NCBI GenBank assembly: GCA_963699835.1
Contig: CAVOVJ010000015.1
Location: 1 to 64,000 of the forward strand
Origin: BM003 sp963699835
GTDB lineage: Bacteria; Pseudomonadota; Gammaproteobacteria; Steroidobacterales; BM003
DNA length: 64,000 bases
Direction of reading: 5' to 3'
Within the stretch, counting starts at the first letter, position 1. Each line of letters begins with the position of its first letter. The notes under the pieces were generated by a model, which saw only the letters and a list, made by a program, of their open reading frames with translations, was not told the DNA's origin and did not search any database. Position numbers and translations under genes: made by a program. Positions 8,417 to 18,709 of the stretch are shown here, piece by piece.

Positions 8417-9466
8417 TCAGTCCGAGACGCAATTCCTGCCCTGGAGCTTGGCGCGGTAAAGCGCCGCATCGGCGTTATTCAGTAGCGTCTCCAGCGTATC
8501 GTCGGCCACCATTTCCGCGGCGCCAATTGAGACCGTGATCGGCGGTTCGCCGGCGAGTGCGGCGCTGGTGCTCGTCTCGATCTTGTTGCGAACCCGCTCC
8601 GCGGTTTTCAATGCCTCGGCCAGCACAGTATCAGGCAGCAGGACTGCAAACTCGTCGCCACCGAAACGCGCGATGAGGTCGTCCGGGCGAAAATAGTTGC
8701 GCAGGCTGTCCGCGACATGACACAGGGCATGGTCGCCGGCGAGATGCCCGAAACGATCATTGAAGCGTTTGAAATGATCGACATCCACCATGATCAGACA
8801 GCCGTCGCCGTTGTTCTTTTGCAGCCGGTTGAGGCGACGCCGGAACATGTCTTCCAGCCAGTGGCGGTTGTACAAGTCGGTCAGCGCGTCGCGGACGGCA
8901 TTGCGCTCGAACTCGCGCAGGATGTCGACACTGTCGACGATGACGTCGTTGTCCTGGCGGACGCGTTCCGAAAGCTGCACGAGGAGATTGCGGGCAAACG
9001 CATGCGAAGCGTCTACCAGTTCCCACAGCAGAGCATGACGGATAACCATCAGGTGAGTCGGCTCGGCGGCGATCACGTGCGCGGAGGGATCCTTGTCCTC
9101 GATGATCGACATCTCGCCTGCACAGGCGCCGGTTTCCAGCAAAGTCAGGGGCGCGCTGTCCGGGGAGTCAAGATGCACGCGAAGCTTGCCGGACAGGACG
9201 ACAAACACATTTGTATTGGGCTTGTCCGGGTCGATCAGTACCTCGCCGGCGGCGAGGTCGCGGCGCGAAGTCCGCTCGAGGTAGGGCAGGACGACATCGG
9301 GGTCGACGCCGGCGAATAGCCGTAACCCGGTGAGAAACCCGGTGTCTTTTTTGCGAACGACAACGCTCATCCGCGCGCCCCATACGCGCTGACTACGCGC
9401 AACAGCGAGAGCAAACCCGCGCGAGTTATCGCGACGGTGGATTTCTGGTTGCCGGTTTTTTGACAT
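8417..9466 (-). CDS. Cyclic-nucleotide-binding-domain GGDEF diguanylate cyclase
   Basis: 349 aa. After a short Arg-rich leader, residues ~48-150 form a Crp-like cNMP-binding beta-barrel (LFAGVDPDVVLPYLE, FVVLSGKLRVHLDSPDSAPL, LLETGACAGEMSIIEDKDPS). A linker leads to a GGDEF domain (DALTDLYNRHWLEDMF, LIMVDVDHFKRFNDRFGH) with the intact active site RFGGDEFAVLLP and C-terminal ITVSIGAAE, ADAALYRAKLQGRN. It should make cyclic di-GMP, with activity set by an effector bound to the N-terminal domain. There is no obvious membrane segment. An alternative start is the internal Met before SVVVRKKDTG (34 aa shorter). It stands convergent to panC. Confidence 0.9.
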   Translation of the reverse strand: MSKNRQPEIHRRDNSRGFALAVARSQRVWGARMSVVVRKKDTGFLTGLRLFAGVDPDVVLPYLERTSRRDLAAGEVLIDPDKPNTNVFVVLSGKLRVHLDSPDSAPLTLLETGACAGEMSIIEDKDPSAHVIAAEPTHLMVIRHALLWELVDASHAFARNLLVQLSERVRQDNDVIVDSVDILREFERNAVRDALTDLYNRHWLEDMFRRRLNRLQKNNGDGCLIMVDVDHFKRFNDRFGHLAGDHALCHVADSLRNYFRPDDLIARFGGDEFAVLLPDTVLAEALKTAERVRNKIETSTSAALAGEPPITVSIGAAEMVADDTLETLLNNADAALYRAKLQGRNCVSD

Positions 9467-9571
9467 AAGTCGAAAGCCCCTCCCTGCTGGCCGGCGTTAC
9501 GAGCGCCTAGCAGACATAATCCGTGACGCTAAAGATACGCGCCACCCAGTTGAAATAACTTGGATCAGTTC

Positions 9572-10642
9572 TCAGTTTTCGGCTTGGATTTCATCAGCAC
9601 CGTGCTGACGTAAGGCCCATTCGACGTGCTCGCGCACCAGGGCTGAGGGAAAATCAAGGCGCCGCCGGAGCGCTGCGACGGCCGCGGCGGATCCGGTTGC
9701 GTTGCCCAGCGCCACCGCAAGATTGCGCAACCACCGCAGATAGCCGATCCGGCGGATAGCGCTGCCCTCGGTTTTCGCCAGGAACTCGCTTTCATCCCAG
9801 CCGAACAATTCCACCAGCCCGGCATCATCGAGACCGTGGCGCACGGCAAAGTCGGGTTCTGCCGCAACCTTTGCGAATTTGTTCCAGGGGCAGACCAGCT
9901 GACAATCATCGCAGCCATAAATGCGGTTGCCGATTGCCGAACGAAACTCCTCGGGAATGCTGCCGTGGAGTTCGATTGTCAGGTACGAAACACAGCGCCG
10001 CGCATCGAGTTCGTAGGGGGCGACGATGGCGCGCGTGGGGCAAATCTCGATACAGGCAGTGCAACTGCCGCAGTGTTCGCCTGGCGCCGTCTGGGTGCGC
10101 AGAGGTATGTCCGTATAGATTTCGCCGAGGAAAAACCACGATCCGGCTTCCCGGCTCAACAGGTTCGTGTGTTTGCCGATCCACCCAAGCCCGGCGTTGC
10201 GCGCGAGGGCCTTTTCCAGAACTGGCGCGCTGTCGACAAATACACGGTGGCCAAATTCGCCATGATATTCACCAATCCGGCGCGCCAGGCGTCGTAGCCG
10301 CCCGCGCAATACCTTGTGATAGTCTCGGCCGAGCGCGTATCGGGACACATAGGCCCTTTCCCGATCAGCGAGGACGCTCCATGCGTCCCGGGCCTCGGGC
10401 TGGTAGTCCATTCGTGCGCAGATCACGGAAATCGTCTCCGGCACCAGTTGCGCTGGCCGCGACCGGCGTTTGCCATGACGTTCCATATAGCTCATATCAC
10501 CGTGGCGGCCCAGTTCAAGCCAGCGCTCGAGGTATTTCTCGTCCTCGCGCAGGTCGACACTGGCGATGCCGACTGCCTGAAAGCCCAGTTCCTTGCCCCA
10601 GTGCCGAATCCGGCCGGGAAGATCTCGCTCTGCGTCCGTCAT
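9572..10642 (-). CDS. queG: Epoxyqueuosine reductase
   Basis: Reduces epoxyqueuosine to queuosine in tRNA, using cobalamin and two [4Fe-4S] clusters. 356 aa from the ATG at 10642 (MTDAERDLPGR). Motifs are ARMDYQ, SRYALGRDYHKVLR, VFVDSAPVLEKALARNAGLG, WIGKHTNLL, GSWFFLGEI, the ferredoxin-like CGSCTACIEICPTRAI and the second cluster CDDCQLVCPWNKF. The C-terminal HEAT-like segment (IRRIGYLRWLRNLAVALGN) completes the family architecture. It is transcribed divergently from nnr, the usual neighbourhood. Confidence 0.95.
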   Translation of the reverse strand: MTDAERDLPGRIRHWGKELGFQAVGIASVDLREDEKYLERWLELGRHGDMSYMERHGKRRSRPAQLVPETISVICARMDYQPEARDAWSVLADRERAYVSRYALGRDYHKVLRGRLRRLARRIGEYHGEFGHRVFVDSAPVLEKALARNAGLGWIGKHTNLLSREAGSWFFLGEIYTDIPLRTQTAPGEHCGSCTACIEICPTRAIVAPYELDARRCVSYLTIELHGSIPEEFRSAIGNRIYGCDDCQLVCPWNKFAKVAAEPDFAVRHGLDDAGLVELFGWDESEFLAKTEGSAIRRIGYLRWLRNLAVALGNATGSAAAVAALRRRLDFPSALVREHVEWALRQHGADEIQAEN

Positions 10643-10697
10643 TCGCTCTCGCCGGTGGTGTCCACTCTGGTGACAGTTGGAAAGTATAATGGCGGGG

Positions 10698-12186
10698 ATG
10701 AAAAACTTGCCCACGAAACTGCATAGTGCCGCCGAAGTCCGCGAGCTTGACCGCAGGGCGATCGAAGAAGAGCGGATTCCCGGCTACACGTTGATGCAGC
10801 GCGCCGGCGAAGCGGCATTCGCGGTTTTGTCCGACGCATGGGACAGCGCGAGCAGGCTCGTAATCGTCTGCGGCGCGGGGAACAATGCGGGCGATGGCTA
10901 TGTGCTTGCGCGGATCGCGAGCAGCCGGGGGCTTGCGGTGACTGTAGTGGCGCTCGTCGCACCGGCCAGACTGACTGGCGATGCGGCCCGCGCGTATGCC
11001 GATTTCGAGGCGGCGGGCGGCGTGGCGGTCGACTGGGATCCGGCGCTGTTAAAGGACGCCGATGTTGTTGCGGACGCGATTCTCGGAACCGGGCTCGATC
11101 GCGAGCTGGAGGGTCAATTTCGTGCGGCGGTGTCCGCGATCAATCGAGAGCCGGCTGCCTGTCATCGCGCTGGATATACCCTCGGGACTGCATGCTGACA
11201 CGGGTGCCGTGATGGGTAGTGCCGTGCGCGCGGAACATACAATCACGTTTGTCGGCCTCAAGCTCGGTTTTTATGTCGGTGCCGGACCCGATCATGTCGG
11301 CACGCTGCATTTCGCCGGGCTGGGTGTGCCGGAATGTGTTCATGCTCAGGTGTCGGCGCAAGCCGAACGCCTGTGTCGCGAACAATTTGCCGATCTGTTG
11401 GTTTCGCGCAGGCGTAGCGCCCACAAGGGCGATCATGGTCGTGTCCTCATCGTTGGCGGTGGACCGGGGATGGCGGGTGCCGTACGGCTTGCCGGGGAGG
11501 CCGCATTGCGCAGCGGTGCCGGGCTGGTCACGATCGCGACCCATCCTGATCATTGTTCGGCGATCGTTGGCGGACGCCCTGAGCTGATCTGCCGCGCCGT
11601 TACCGGCGCCGCAGATCTCGGACCGTTGCTGCAATCGGCCGACATCGTGGCAGTGGGCCCCGGCCTGGGGCAGGGTGACTGGGCGCAGTCGGTTTTCGAG
11701 GCGGTCGTGGAGAGCGGGGCGCGCCTGGTGATTGACGCGGATGGTCTCAATCTCCTGGCGGCCGCTCCACGCCGTGCCGGTCCCTGGATTCTGACCCCGC
11801 ACCCGGGTGAGGCCGGCAGATTGCTTGGCAAAGAGACGGCCACGGTCCAGCAAGACCGGGTCGCGTGTGCTCGCGAGCTGGTCAACAGGTATGGCGGCGT
11901 CACGGTTCTCAAAGGGGCGGGCAGTATCGTCACGGACGAATCCGGCGTGGTCAGGATTTGCGATCGCGGCAATCCCGGTATGGCGACCGCGGGCATGGGC
12001 GATGTATTGACGGGAGTGATTGCCGCGCTGGCTGCCAAGGCCGACGATTTATCGCGCGCCGCTGCGCTTGGCGTGCTTGCTCACGCTGCCGCGGGAGACC
12101 GGGTGGCAGCCCAAAGCGGCGAGCGCGGGATGATGGCTGGTGACCTGATGGAGCCACTTCGCGAATGGCTGAATCGGCGCGGTTGA
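10698..12186 (+). CDS. nnr: Bifunctional NAD(P)H-hydrate epimerase/dehydratase (one frameshift)
   Basis: Repairs hydrated NAD(P)H. The N-terminal epimerase (YjeF-N) has RAGEAAF, VCGAGNNAGDGYVLARIA and VVADAILGTGLDREL. The frame breaks near 11145 and resumes with SRLPVIALDIPSGLHADTG. The C-terminal ADP-dependent dehydratase has HKGDHGRVLIVGGGPGMAGA, WILTPHPGEAGRLLG and the NPGMATAGMGDVLTGVIAAL signature. Total about 495 aa, normal. The start is ATG 10698, preceded by GGCGGGG; an in-frame ATG lies at 10689. A TATAAT box at 10685-10690 sits only 8 bases before the start, so the mRNA might be nearly leaderless (inference; no good -35 is visible). The 3' end overlaps tsaE. Confidence 0.93.
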
Positions 12187-12689
12187 GCAGAGCGCTGGGC
12201 GCGGAGGGCGACACCGAAGTGCTCGGGTCACAGCTCGCCGGGGCCCTCGCTCGGACCGAACCGGCGCAGCCCGTTCTGATTACGCTGAGTGGTCCGCTCG
12301 GGGCGGGCAAGACCACGCTGGTCAGGAGCTTTCTGCGTGCTCTCGGTCATCGCGGAGCGGTCCGGAGTCCGACGTACACGCTCGTCGAAGTCTACGATTT
12401 CGCCAACTTCAGTGTCGCGCATCTGGATCTGTATCGGCTTGGCGACGCCAGCGAGCTCGAATTTCTCGGCTATCGCGATTTCAGCGAGAGTGGCTGGGTC
12501 CGTCTCGTCGAGTGGCCCGAGCGGGCTGCCCGCTCTCTGGGCAAGCCGGACCTCGCTGTTGAACTCGATTACCAGGGGCCGGGCCGGATGGCCAGGCTCG
12601 AAGCCCTTACCCCGTGTGGCGAGGCTGTGATTGGCGCGTTGACCCACGTGCCAGGGCCAACTGATCAGGATTTTTCACCCGGTATCTAG
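12165..12689 (+). CDS. tsaE: tRNA threonylcarbamoyladenosine biosynthesis ATPase
   Basis: P-loop ATPase that works with TsaB/TsaD in t6A modification of ANN-decoding tRNAs. 174 aa with LSGPLGAGKTTLVRSFLRAL (Walker A), VRSPTYTLVEVYD, VAHLDLYRL and WVRLVEWPERA. The ATG at 12165 lies 22 bases inside nnr, indicating translational coupling. nnr-tsaE-amiC-mutL is the standard gammaproteobacterial order. Confidence 0.95.
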   Translation: MAESARLSRALGAEGDTEVLGSQLAGALARTEPAQPVLITLSGPLGAGKTTLVRSFLRALGHRGAVRSPTYTLVEVYDFANFSVAHLDLYRLGDASELEFLGYRDFSESGWVRLVEWPERAARSLGKPDLAVELDYQGPGRMARLEALTPCGEAVIGALTHVPGPTDQDFSPGI

Positions 12690-12817
12690 GTTGTAGACGT
12701 ATCCATATAATTTAGAAGCAGAAACTATTGCCAAATGACCGGAATAGTGGGTACATTATGGCCTCATGCCCGACCAGCCTCCGGGCATCCGGGGATACGA
12801 GAACAACAACGAACGAT

Positions 12818-14146
12818 ATGGCACGCTACGCAACGCTTCTGCTGGGTCTGATCTGGGTTGGCTGCGCCACTGCGGCACCGGTCGAGGTTAACAGCGTCCG
12901 CTTGTCGGATGCGCCGGACAAGACCCGGGTTGTGCTCGATCTGAGTGGGCCGGTCAGTCACAAGATTTTCTCGTTGTCGGGGCCGAATCGCGTCGTCATC
13001 GATGTTGCGGCTACCCGTATCAACCGCGACCGGGTGGTGATCCCCGCGGCAAGCGGCAGTGTGAGCCGCATCCGCACCGGCAGCAAGGACAACGGTGATT
13101 TGCGAGTCGTGCTGGATCTGACCGGGTCGGTCAAGGCAAAGAGTTTTGTGGCACGGCCGGGGGCGTCGGCCGGCCATCGTCTCGTGATTGACCTGGTTCA
13201 CACGGAAATCGCGCCGCAAGGCGTGCCGGCGGCACCGGTAAAGCAGGTGCGGACGCTCCCGCAGACAGGGCGTGACCTCGTGATTGCGGTCGACGCGGGT
13301 CACGGTGGCAAGGATCCCGGCGCAAGCGGACGGCAGGGCACGCGAGAAAAAGACGTCACGCTGGCGATCGCGCGCAAACTGAAACAACAGATCGATACCC
13401 AGCCCGGGATGCGCGCGGTGCTTGTGCGCGATGGCGATTATTTTGTCAATTTGTACGACCGGATGGAGCGCGCGCGGCAGTTGCAGGCAGACCTGTTCGT
13501 GTCGATTCACGCCGATGCTGCGGAAAATCGGCGCGTGCGCGGGTCCTCGGTGTATGTGCTGTCCAAACGCGGCGCCAGCAGCGAGGCCGCGAAACGCCTG
13601 GCCCAGCGGGAAAACGCCGCGGACCTGGTGGGTGGTGTCTCGCTGTCCGATAAAGACGACGTGCTCGCCAGCGTTTTGCTGGATCTCTCGCAAAATGCGG
13701 CGATCAGCGCGAGTACCAGTGTTGGCGAGAAGGTGCTTGCGGAACTCGGTAAAGTCGGTCGGGTTCACCAGAACAACCTGCAATCCGCCAACTTTGTCGT
13801 ACTCAGGTCTCCGGATATTCCGTCGATCCTGGTGGAAACGGCGTTTATTTCCAACTCGCAGGAAGAGAAACGTCTGCGCGACAAAAGCGAACAGACCCGC
13901 CTCGCGAGCTCGATTCTGCTCGGTATCAAGGCCTACTTCAACGACAACCCGCCACCGGGGACATTGCTTGCGCAATCAGCCGGTGAATCCGACTCCCGCT
14001 CGGTCAAGCACGTCATTTCGCGCGGCGACACTTTGTCGGGTATCGCTGACCGTTACAACGTGAGTATGAGTCAGCTGCGCCAGACCAACGGGTTGAGAAA
14101 CGACCGTATTCGGATCGGGCAGGTCCTGACGATCCCGGCGAGCTGA
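12818..14146 (+). CDS. amiC: N-acetylmuramoyl-L-alanine amidase, AmiC/AmiB type with LysM
   Basis: Cleaves peptidoglycan septa during cell separation. From the ATG at 12818, a signal peptide (MARYATLLLGLIWVGCATAA) is followed by an AMIN domain (residues ~25-130; VVLDLSGPVSHKIFSL, RVVLDLTGSVKAKSF). An Amidase_3 zinc domain has DAGHGGKDPGASG (His ligand), TREKDVTLAIA (Glu), FVSIHADA (His) and LVETAFISN (catalytic Glu). A C-terminal LysM reads ISRGDTLSGIADRYNVS. Upstream in-frame starts at 12728 and 12758 would bury the signal peptide, so 12818 is preferred. A CATATAAT box at 12704-12711 could be a -10 element. The symbol follows common usage; amiB is the alternative. Confidence 0.92.
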   Translation: MARYATLLLGLIWVGCATAAPVEVNSVRLSDAPDKTRVVLDLSGPVSHKIFSLSGPNRVVIDVAATRINRDRVVIPAASGSVSRIRTGSKDNGDLRVVLDLTGSVKAKSFVARPGASAGHRLVIDLVHTEIAPQGVPAAPVKQVRTLPQTGRDLVIAVDAGHGGKDPGASGRQGTREKDVTLAIARKLKQQIDTQPGMRAVLVRDGDYFVNLYDRMERARQLQADLFVSIHADAAENRRVRGSSVYVLSKRGASSEAAKRLAQRENAADLVGGVSLSDKDDVLASVLLDLSQNAAISASTSVGEKVLAELGKVGRVHQNNLQSANFVVLRSPDIPSILVETAFISNSQEEKRLRDKSEQTRLASSILLGIKAYFNDNPPPGTLLAQSAGESDSRSVKHVISRGDTLSGIADRYNVSMSQLRQTNGLRNDRIRIGQVLTIPAS

Positions 14147-14228
14147 TTCGCACCAACCATTCGCTGGAAACGACCTCGGGGCTGCGGCATCATGCCGGAA
14201 TCCGCTTTGCCGATCCCGCAGCTTCCCC

Positions 14229-15990
14229 ATGACTATTCGTGAACTCCCGGCTCAACTGGTCAATCAGATCGCCGCTGGCGAGGTGGTCGAGCGGCCGGCA
14301 TCGGTGCTGAAGGAGTTGATGGAGAACTGCCTCGATGCCGGGGCCCGGCGCATCGAGGTCGAATTAGGCCAGGGCGGGATCAGGCTCGTCAGGGTCAGAG
14401 ACGATGGAGCGGGTATCCCGGCGCCAGAGCTCGCTCTGGCAGTGGCGCGCCATGCAACCAGCAAGATTGCGTCGCTCGATGATCTGGAGCACGTGGTGAG
14501 CCTCGGTTTTCGAGGCGAGGCGCTGCCCAGCATCGCCTCGGTGTCTCAGCTGGAATTGGCCTCGCGAACCGATAGCGACGAGCAGGGCTGGGTCGTCCGT
14601 TGTTCGCAGGGCGTGGTTTCCGCTCCGGAGCCGGTCGCCCATGCGCGCGGGACGACCGTCACCGTCCGCGATCTTTTCTTCAACACGCCAGCGAGACGCA
14701 AATTCCTGCGCACGGAGCGCACCGAATTCGGTCACGCCGAGCGGGTGTTCAAGCGCATCGCGCTTGGGCATTTCGATGTCGAGTTTCGTTTGCGCCACAA
14801 CCAGCGCGAGATTCTGCATTTGCCGGCCGCGAGCAGCGAAGAGGCGCGCCAGCGGCGGATTGCGCGAGTTCTGGGCGATGGGTTTGCAGCCAACAACATG
14901 GCGGTCGAACACAGCGCGGTTGGATTGACGTTTGAGCGGCTGGCTCGGGTTGCCCACCAGTTCGCGCAGCCAGCCGGACATGCAGTATTTCTACCTGAAC
15001 GGCCGCATGATCCGGGACAAGCTGGTTAGTCATGCAGTCCGCCAGGGCTACAGCGATGTTTTGTTTCACGGCCGACATCCTGCCTATCTGCTTTTTCTGG
15101 CGATGGATCCTGGTCTTGTGGATGTCAATGCGCACCCGACCAAGCACGAGGTGCGATTCCGTGATGGCAGACTGGTACATGGTTTTTTGAATCGGGCCGT
15201 CGAGGGTGCCTTGTCGGAAACGCGACCGGGGTCCGGGACGGTCGCGGCGCCTGTGCCGGGCGCGGAGATTCTGCCAATGAGGCTGCCGCGGGCTTTTGCC
15301 GGCCACGCGCGGCAGCCGGCGCTCGCGCTGCGCGTGAACGAGCAGCTCCAGGTCTATAATTCGTTGCATTCAGGAGCGCTGACAGAGCCTGGGCCCGACC
15401 GCGAAATTCCACCGCTCGGTTACGCGCTTGCCCAGTTGTCCGGTGTCTATGTTCTGGCCCAGAATGCCGATGGACTTATTATCGTGGACATGCATGCGGC
15501 GCACGAGCGAGTCACCTATGAGCGCCTCAAGTCCCAATTCGAGGGTGGTGGATTGACCGCCCAGCCTTTACTGGTGCCGACCGCTATCGCGGTTTCGGAC
15601 AGCGAGGCGGATGCTGCGGAGACACACGAACGCTGGTTTCGCAGCCTCGGATTCGAGCTGACTCGCAGCGGGCCTGATCGCCTTTCATTGCGCCAGGTTC
15701 CGGCACTGCTGCGCGACGCCGATTGCGAGCAACTCGTGCGCGATGTCATTGCCGATTTATCCGAGCACGGCAGCAGTGCGCGCCCGGAACAGCGCATCAA
15801 CGAAGTTCTTTCGACGATGGCCTGCCACGGATCGATTCGTGCCAATCGCCAGTTGACCCTTGATGAGATGAATGCGTTGCTTCGGGAGATGGAAAAAACC
15901 GAGCGTGGTGACCAGTGCAATCATGGGCGCCCGACCTGGACCCGGCTTACGTTGCAGGAACTCGATCGGTTGTTTTTGCGTGGCCAATGA
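14229..15990 (+). CDS. mutL: DNA mismatch repair protein MutL, endonuclease type (one frameshift)
   Basis: Matchmaker ATPase linking MutS to strand excision. GHKL motifs are NQIAAGEVVERPASVLKELM, CLDAGA, VRDDGAGI and GFRGEALPSIASVS. One extra T in ACGTTTGAG (near 14931) breaks the frame; beyond it LSGWLGLPTSSRSQPDMQYF continues normally. The C-terminal domain carries DMHAAHERVTYE and CNHGRPTWTRL. These are the DxHAxxExxxxE and C(P/N)HGRP metal-site motifs of endonuclease-active MutL, which E. coli MutL lacks. This implies MutH-independent, nick-making repair. About 586 aa. The stop overlaps the miaA start as ATGA. Confidence 0.94.
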
Positions 15991-16937
15991 GCGAATCGCC
16001 GCATCCGACTGATCTTTCTTATGGGGCCCACTGCGAGCGGCAAGACGGACCTCGCGGTGCAATTGGCGGAAACCCGGAACTGCGAAATTATCAGCGTGGA
16101 TTCCGCGATGGTGTATCGCGGGATGGACATCGGCACTGCTAAACCGACCGCTGACGTCCTGCAGAGGGCGCCACATCGGTTGATCGATATACGCGATCCG
16201 ACTGAGTCGTACTCGGCGGGTGATTTCCGCCGCGATGCAGTGACGCAGATCGCCGCGATTAAGGAGGCCGGCAAAGTCCCGCTCCTGACCGGCGGCACGA
16301 TGATGTACTTCCATGCACTGGAATACGGACTCGCAGAACTTGCCGCCAGCAACGCCCGACATACGAGAGAGCATCGAGCATCGCGCAGCCAGGACAGGCT
16401 GGGAAGCGATGCACGTTGAGCTTGCTCGCATCGACCCGGTCAGCGCCGGCAGAATTCACCCGAACGATCCGCAGAGGATTCAGCGAGCCCTGGAGGTCTT
16501 TTATGCGTCGGGCGACACCATGTCGGACTGGATCGGTCGGCAGCGACCGTCGCCTAATACCCGGTCCGCTGGTAAAGATTGCGCTCGCCGATATCGACAG
16601 ATCGCGGTTGCACGAGCGCATTGAGCGGAGATTTGCTGCAATGATGGCGGCGGGATTTGCCGACGAGGTAGCGTGTCTGCGCGCGCGCGGCGATCTCCGG
16701 GCCGACATGGCGTCGATGAAGGCAGTGGGGTACCGGCAGCTATGGGCGGTGCTGGACGGGGAGTGCGGGATGGAGGAGGGGGTGCGGCGCGGGATCGTTG
16801 CGACCCGGCGCCTCGCGAAGCGCCAGTACACCTGGCTGCGTGCCCAGATCAATGCAATTTCCCTCGACCCTCTTGAATCTGGCAATCTCGCCCGCATCAC
16901 TGCTCTTATCCGCGACGCAAGCAAGTTTGTGGAGTAG
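15987..16937 (+). CDS. miaA: tRNA dimethylallyltransferase (three frameshifts)
   Basis: Transfers a dimethylallyl group to A37 of UNN-decoding tRNAs. The ATG at 15987 overlaps the mutL stop. Frames must be joined near 16000, 16338 (an extra C in GAACTTGCC) and 16555. The pieces read RLIFLMGPTASGKTDLAVQL (P-loop), ISVDSAMVYRGMDIGTAKPT, HRLIDIRDPTESYSAGDF and LLTGGTMMYF. They continue PPATPDIRESIEHRAARTGW, HPNDPQRIQRALEVF, AGFADEVACLRARGDL, MKAVGYRQLW and TRRLAKRQYTWLR. All family blocks are present in order at normal length, so the gene is probably intact in the organism. hfq follows. Confidence 0.9.
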
Positions 16938-17042
16938 TCTTCGGCCGTCGCACACTGTGATAATATCGGCGGTCTCCCGGGTGTTGGACCTGCCGCTTTG
17001 GTTCCGTCAGGGACAACAATAAAATCAAAATAGGAGTTTGGG

Positions 17043-17294
17043 ATGGCCAAGGGGCAGACATTACAAGACCCTTTTCTGAATACCCTGCGCAAGGAAAAGG
17101 TGCCGGTGTCGATCTATCTCGTCAACGGAATAAAGCTGCAGGGTCAGATCGAGTCGTTCGACCAGTTCGTGGTTCTGCTGCGCAATAGTGTCAGCCAGAT
17201 GGTCTATAAACATGCGATTTCGACTGTGGTCCCCGCGCGAAACATCAGACTTCCGGCTGGCGACGAGGAGAAACCAGCTCCCGAGGGTGAATAG
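17043..17294 (+). CDS. hfq: RNA-binding protein Hfq
   Basis: Hexameric Sm-like RNA chaperone for small-RNA regulation. 83 aa: MAKGQTLQDPFLNTLRKEKV, VSIYLVNGIKLQGQIESFDQ (Sm1) and MVYKHAISTVVPARNI (Sm2 with the YKHA motif). A short acidic tail follows. TAGGAG lies 8 bases before the ATG. Conserved miaA-hfq-hflX order. Confidence 0.98.
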   Translation: MAKGQTLQDPFLNTLRKEKVPVSIYLVNGIKLQGQIESFDQFVVLLRNSVSQMVYKHAISTVVPARNIRLPAGDEEKPAPEGE

Positions 17295-17326
17295 CCCTGC
17301 GCGGAGACTGAGGAAGTGGTGCCCGA

Positions 17327-18665
17327 TTGATTGACAGACCCCGTACTGGCGAGCGCGCGATTCTCGTCCATGTTGGTATCGGCCGCCCCGCTTCGAGCGC
17401 GCACTGCCAGGAGTTCGAGGAGCTCGCGCTGTCTGCCGGCGCGGAGGTGCTGGGCTCGATTTCCGCGACCCGCCACAGTGCCAACCCGAGGTTTCTTGTC
17501 GGATCGGGCAAGGCAGACGAGATCGCTGAACTGGTTACGGCCTCGGGCGCTGATCTCGTTCTGGTCAATCACGATCTGAGTCCAAGCCAGGAGCGCAATC
17601 TGGAGCGCGTGTGCAAGTGCCGGGTTCTCGATCGCGCCGGGCTGATACTGGATATTTTTGCCCAGCGTGCCCGCTCCCATGAAGGCAAATTGCAGGTCGA
17701 ACTGGCTCAGCTCGAGCATCTCTCCACCCGCCTCGTTCGCGGTTGGACCCACCTCGAGAGACAAAAGGGCGGGATCGGACTGCGCGGACCCGGCGAGACC
17801 CAACTCGAAAGTGACCGCCGGATGCTCGGGCAGCGGGTCAAAACGTTGCGCAAGCGGCTGCAGAAAGTTACCCAGCAGAGAAGCCAGAGCCGGCGCCAAC
17901 GGCAGCGCTCCGAACTCCCCGTCATCTCTCTGGTCGGCTACACGAACGCCGGTAAGTCGACATTGTTCAATACGTTGTCGGCTGCCGCTGTCTATGCCGC
18001 AGACCAGTTGTTTGCGACACTCGATCCGACCCTGCGCAAACTCGAACTGCCTGGTGGCGAAGACGCTATCCTTGCTGATACGGTTGGTTTTGTTCAGCGA
18101 CCTGCCACATGAACTCGTGGCCGCGTTCCAGTCCACCCTCGATGAGACGCGGGAAGCGGCACTGTTGCTGCATGTGATCGATAGCAGCGATCCGGATCGG
18201 CATGAACGGATTGCACAGGTCAATGAGGTGCTGCAGCGGATCGGGGCGGCGCGCGTCCCGCAAATAGAGGTTTACAACAAAATCGATTTGGTAGACGGAA
18301 AATCACGTATTGAACGAAGCGCGGATGGCCGGGTCAGACGGGTATGGTTGTCGGCGGTATCCCGTGATGGTGTACCCGGGCTCGTGGCCGCGATTGCGAA
18401 GGCGATAAACGATGAACTGGTGGAAGTAAGTCTGACTCTCGACTGCGGCGACGGCCGTATGCGTTCGCGTCTGTTCGCGCTCGGTGGCGTCGTCTCCGAG
18501 CGGAACACCGACGATGGCACTACAGTTTTTCGGCTCAGGATGCCGCGGGCCCAGTTCGAGCGTTTATGCCACAAAGAGAAAATTGCAGATGAGAGCTGGC
18601 GTTACATTGCTTGTGATGCCACCGACGGCTCTCTAGAATCGGCGCCGAGACTGGCCACCGTGTGA
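17327..18665 (+). CDS. hflX: Ribosome-associated GTPase HflX (one frameshift)
   Basis: Splits or rescues stalled ribosomes. The N-terminal HflX domain has NPRFLVGSGKADEIAELV, FAQRARSHEGKLQVELAQLE and GGIGLRGPGETQLESDRR. The G domain has VGYTNAGKSTLFN (G1), FATLDPTLRKLELPGG (G2), DTVGF (G3) and VYNKIDLV (G4). The frame breaks near 18095: removing the C in GTTCAGCGACC restores SDLPHELVAAFQSTLDE. About 445 aa. The start is apparently TTG 17327, 10 bases after GAGGAAG. Confidence 0.92.
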
Positions 18666-18709
18666 TCGTCCAGTCGTCGCGAAACCTCAGGAAACGAAGA
18701 ACAGAAATC

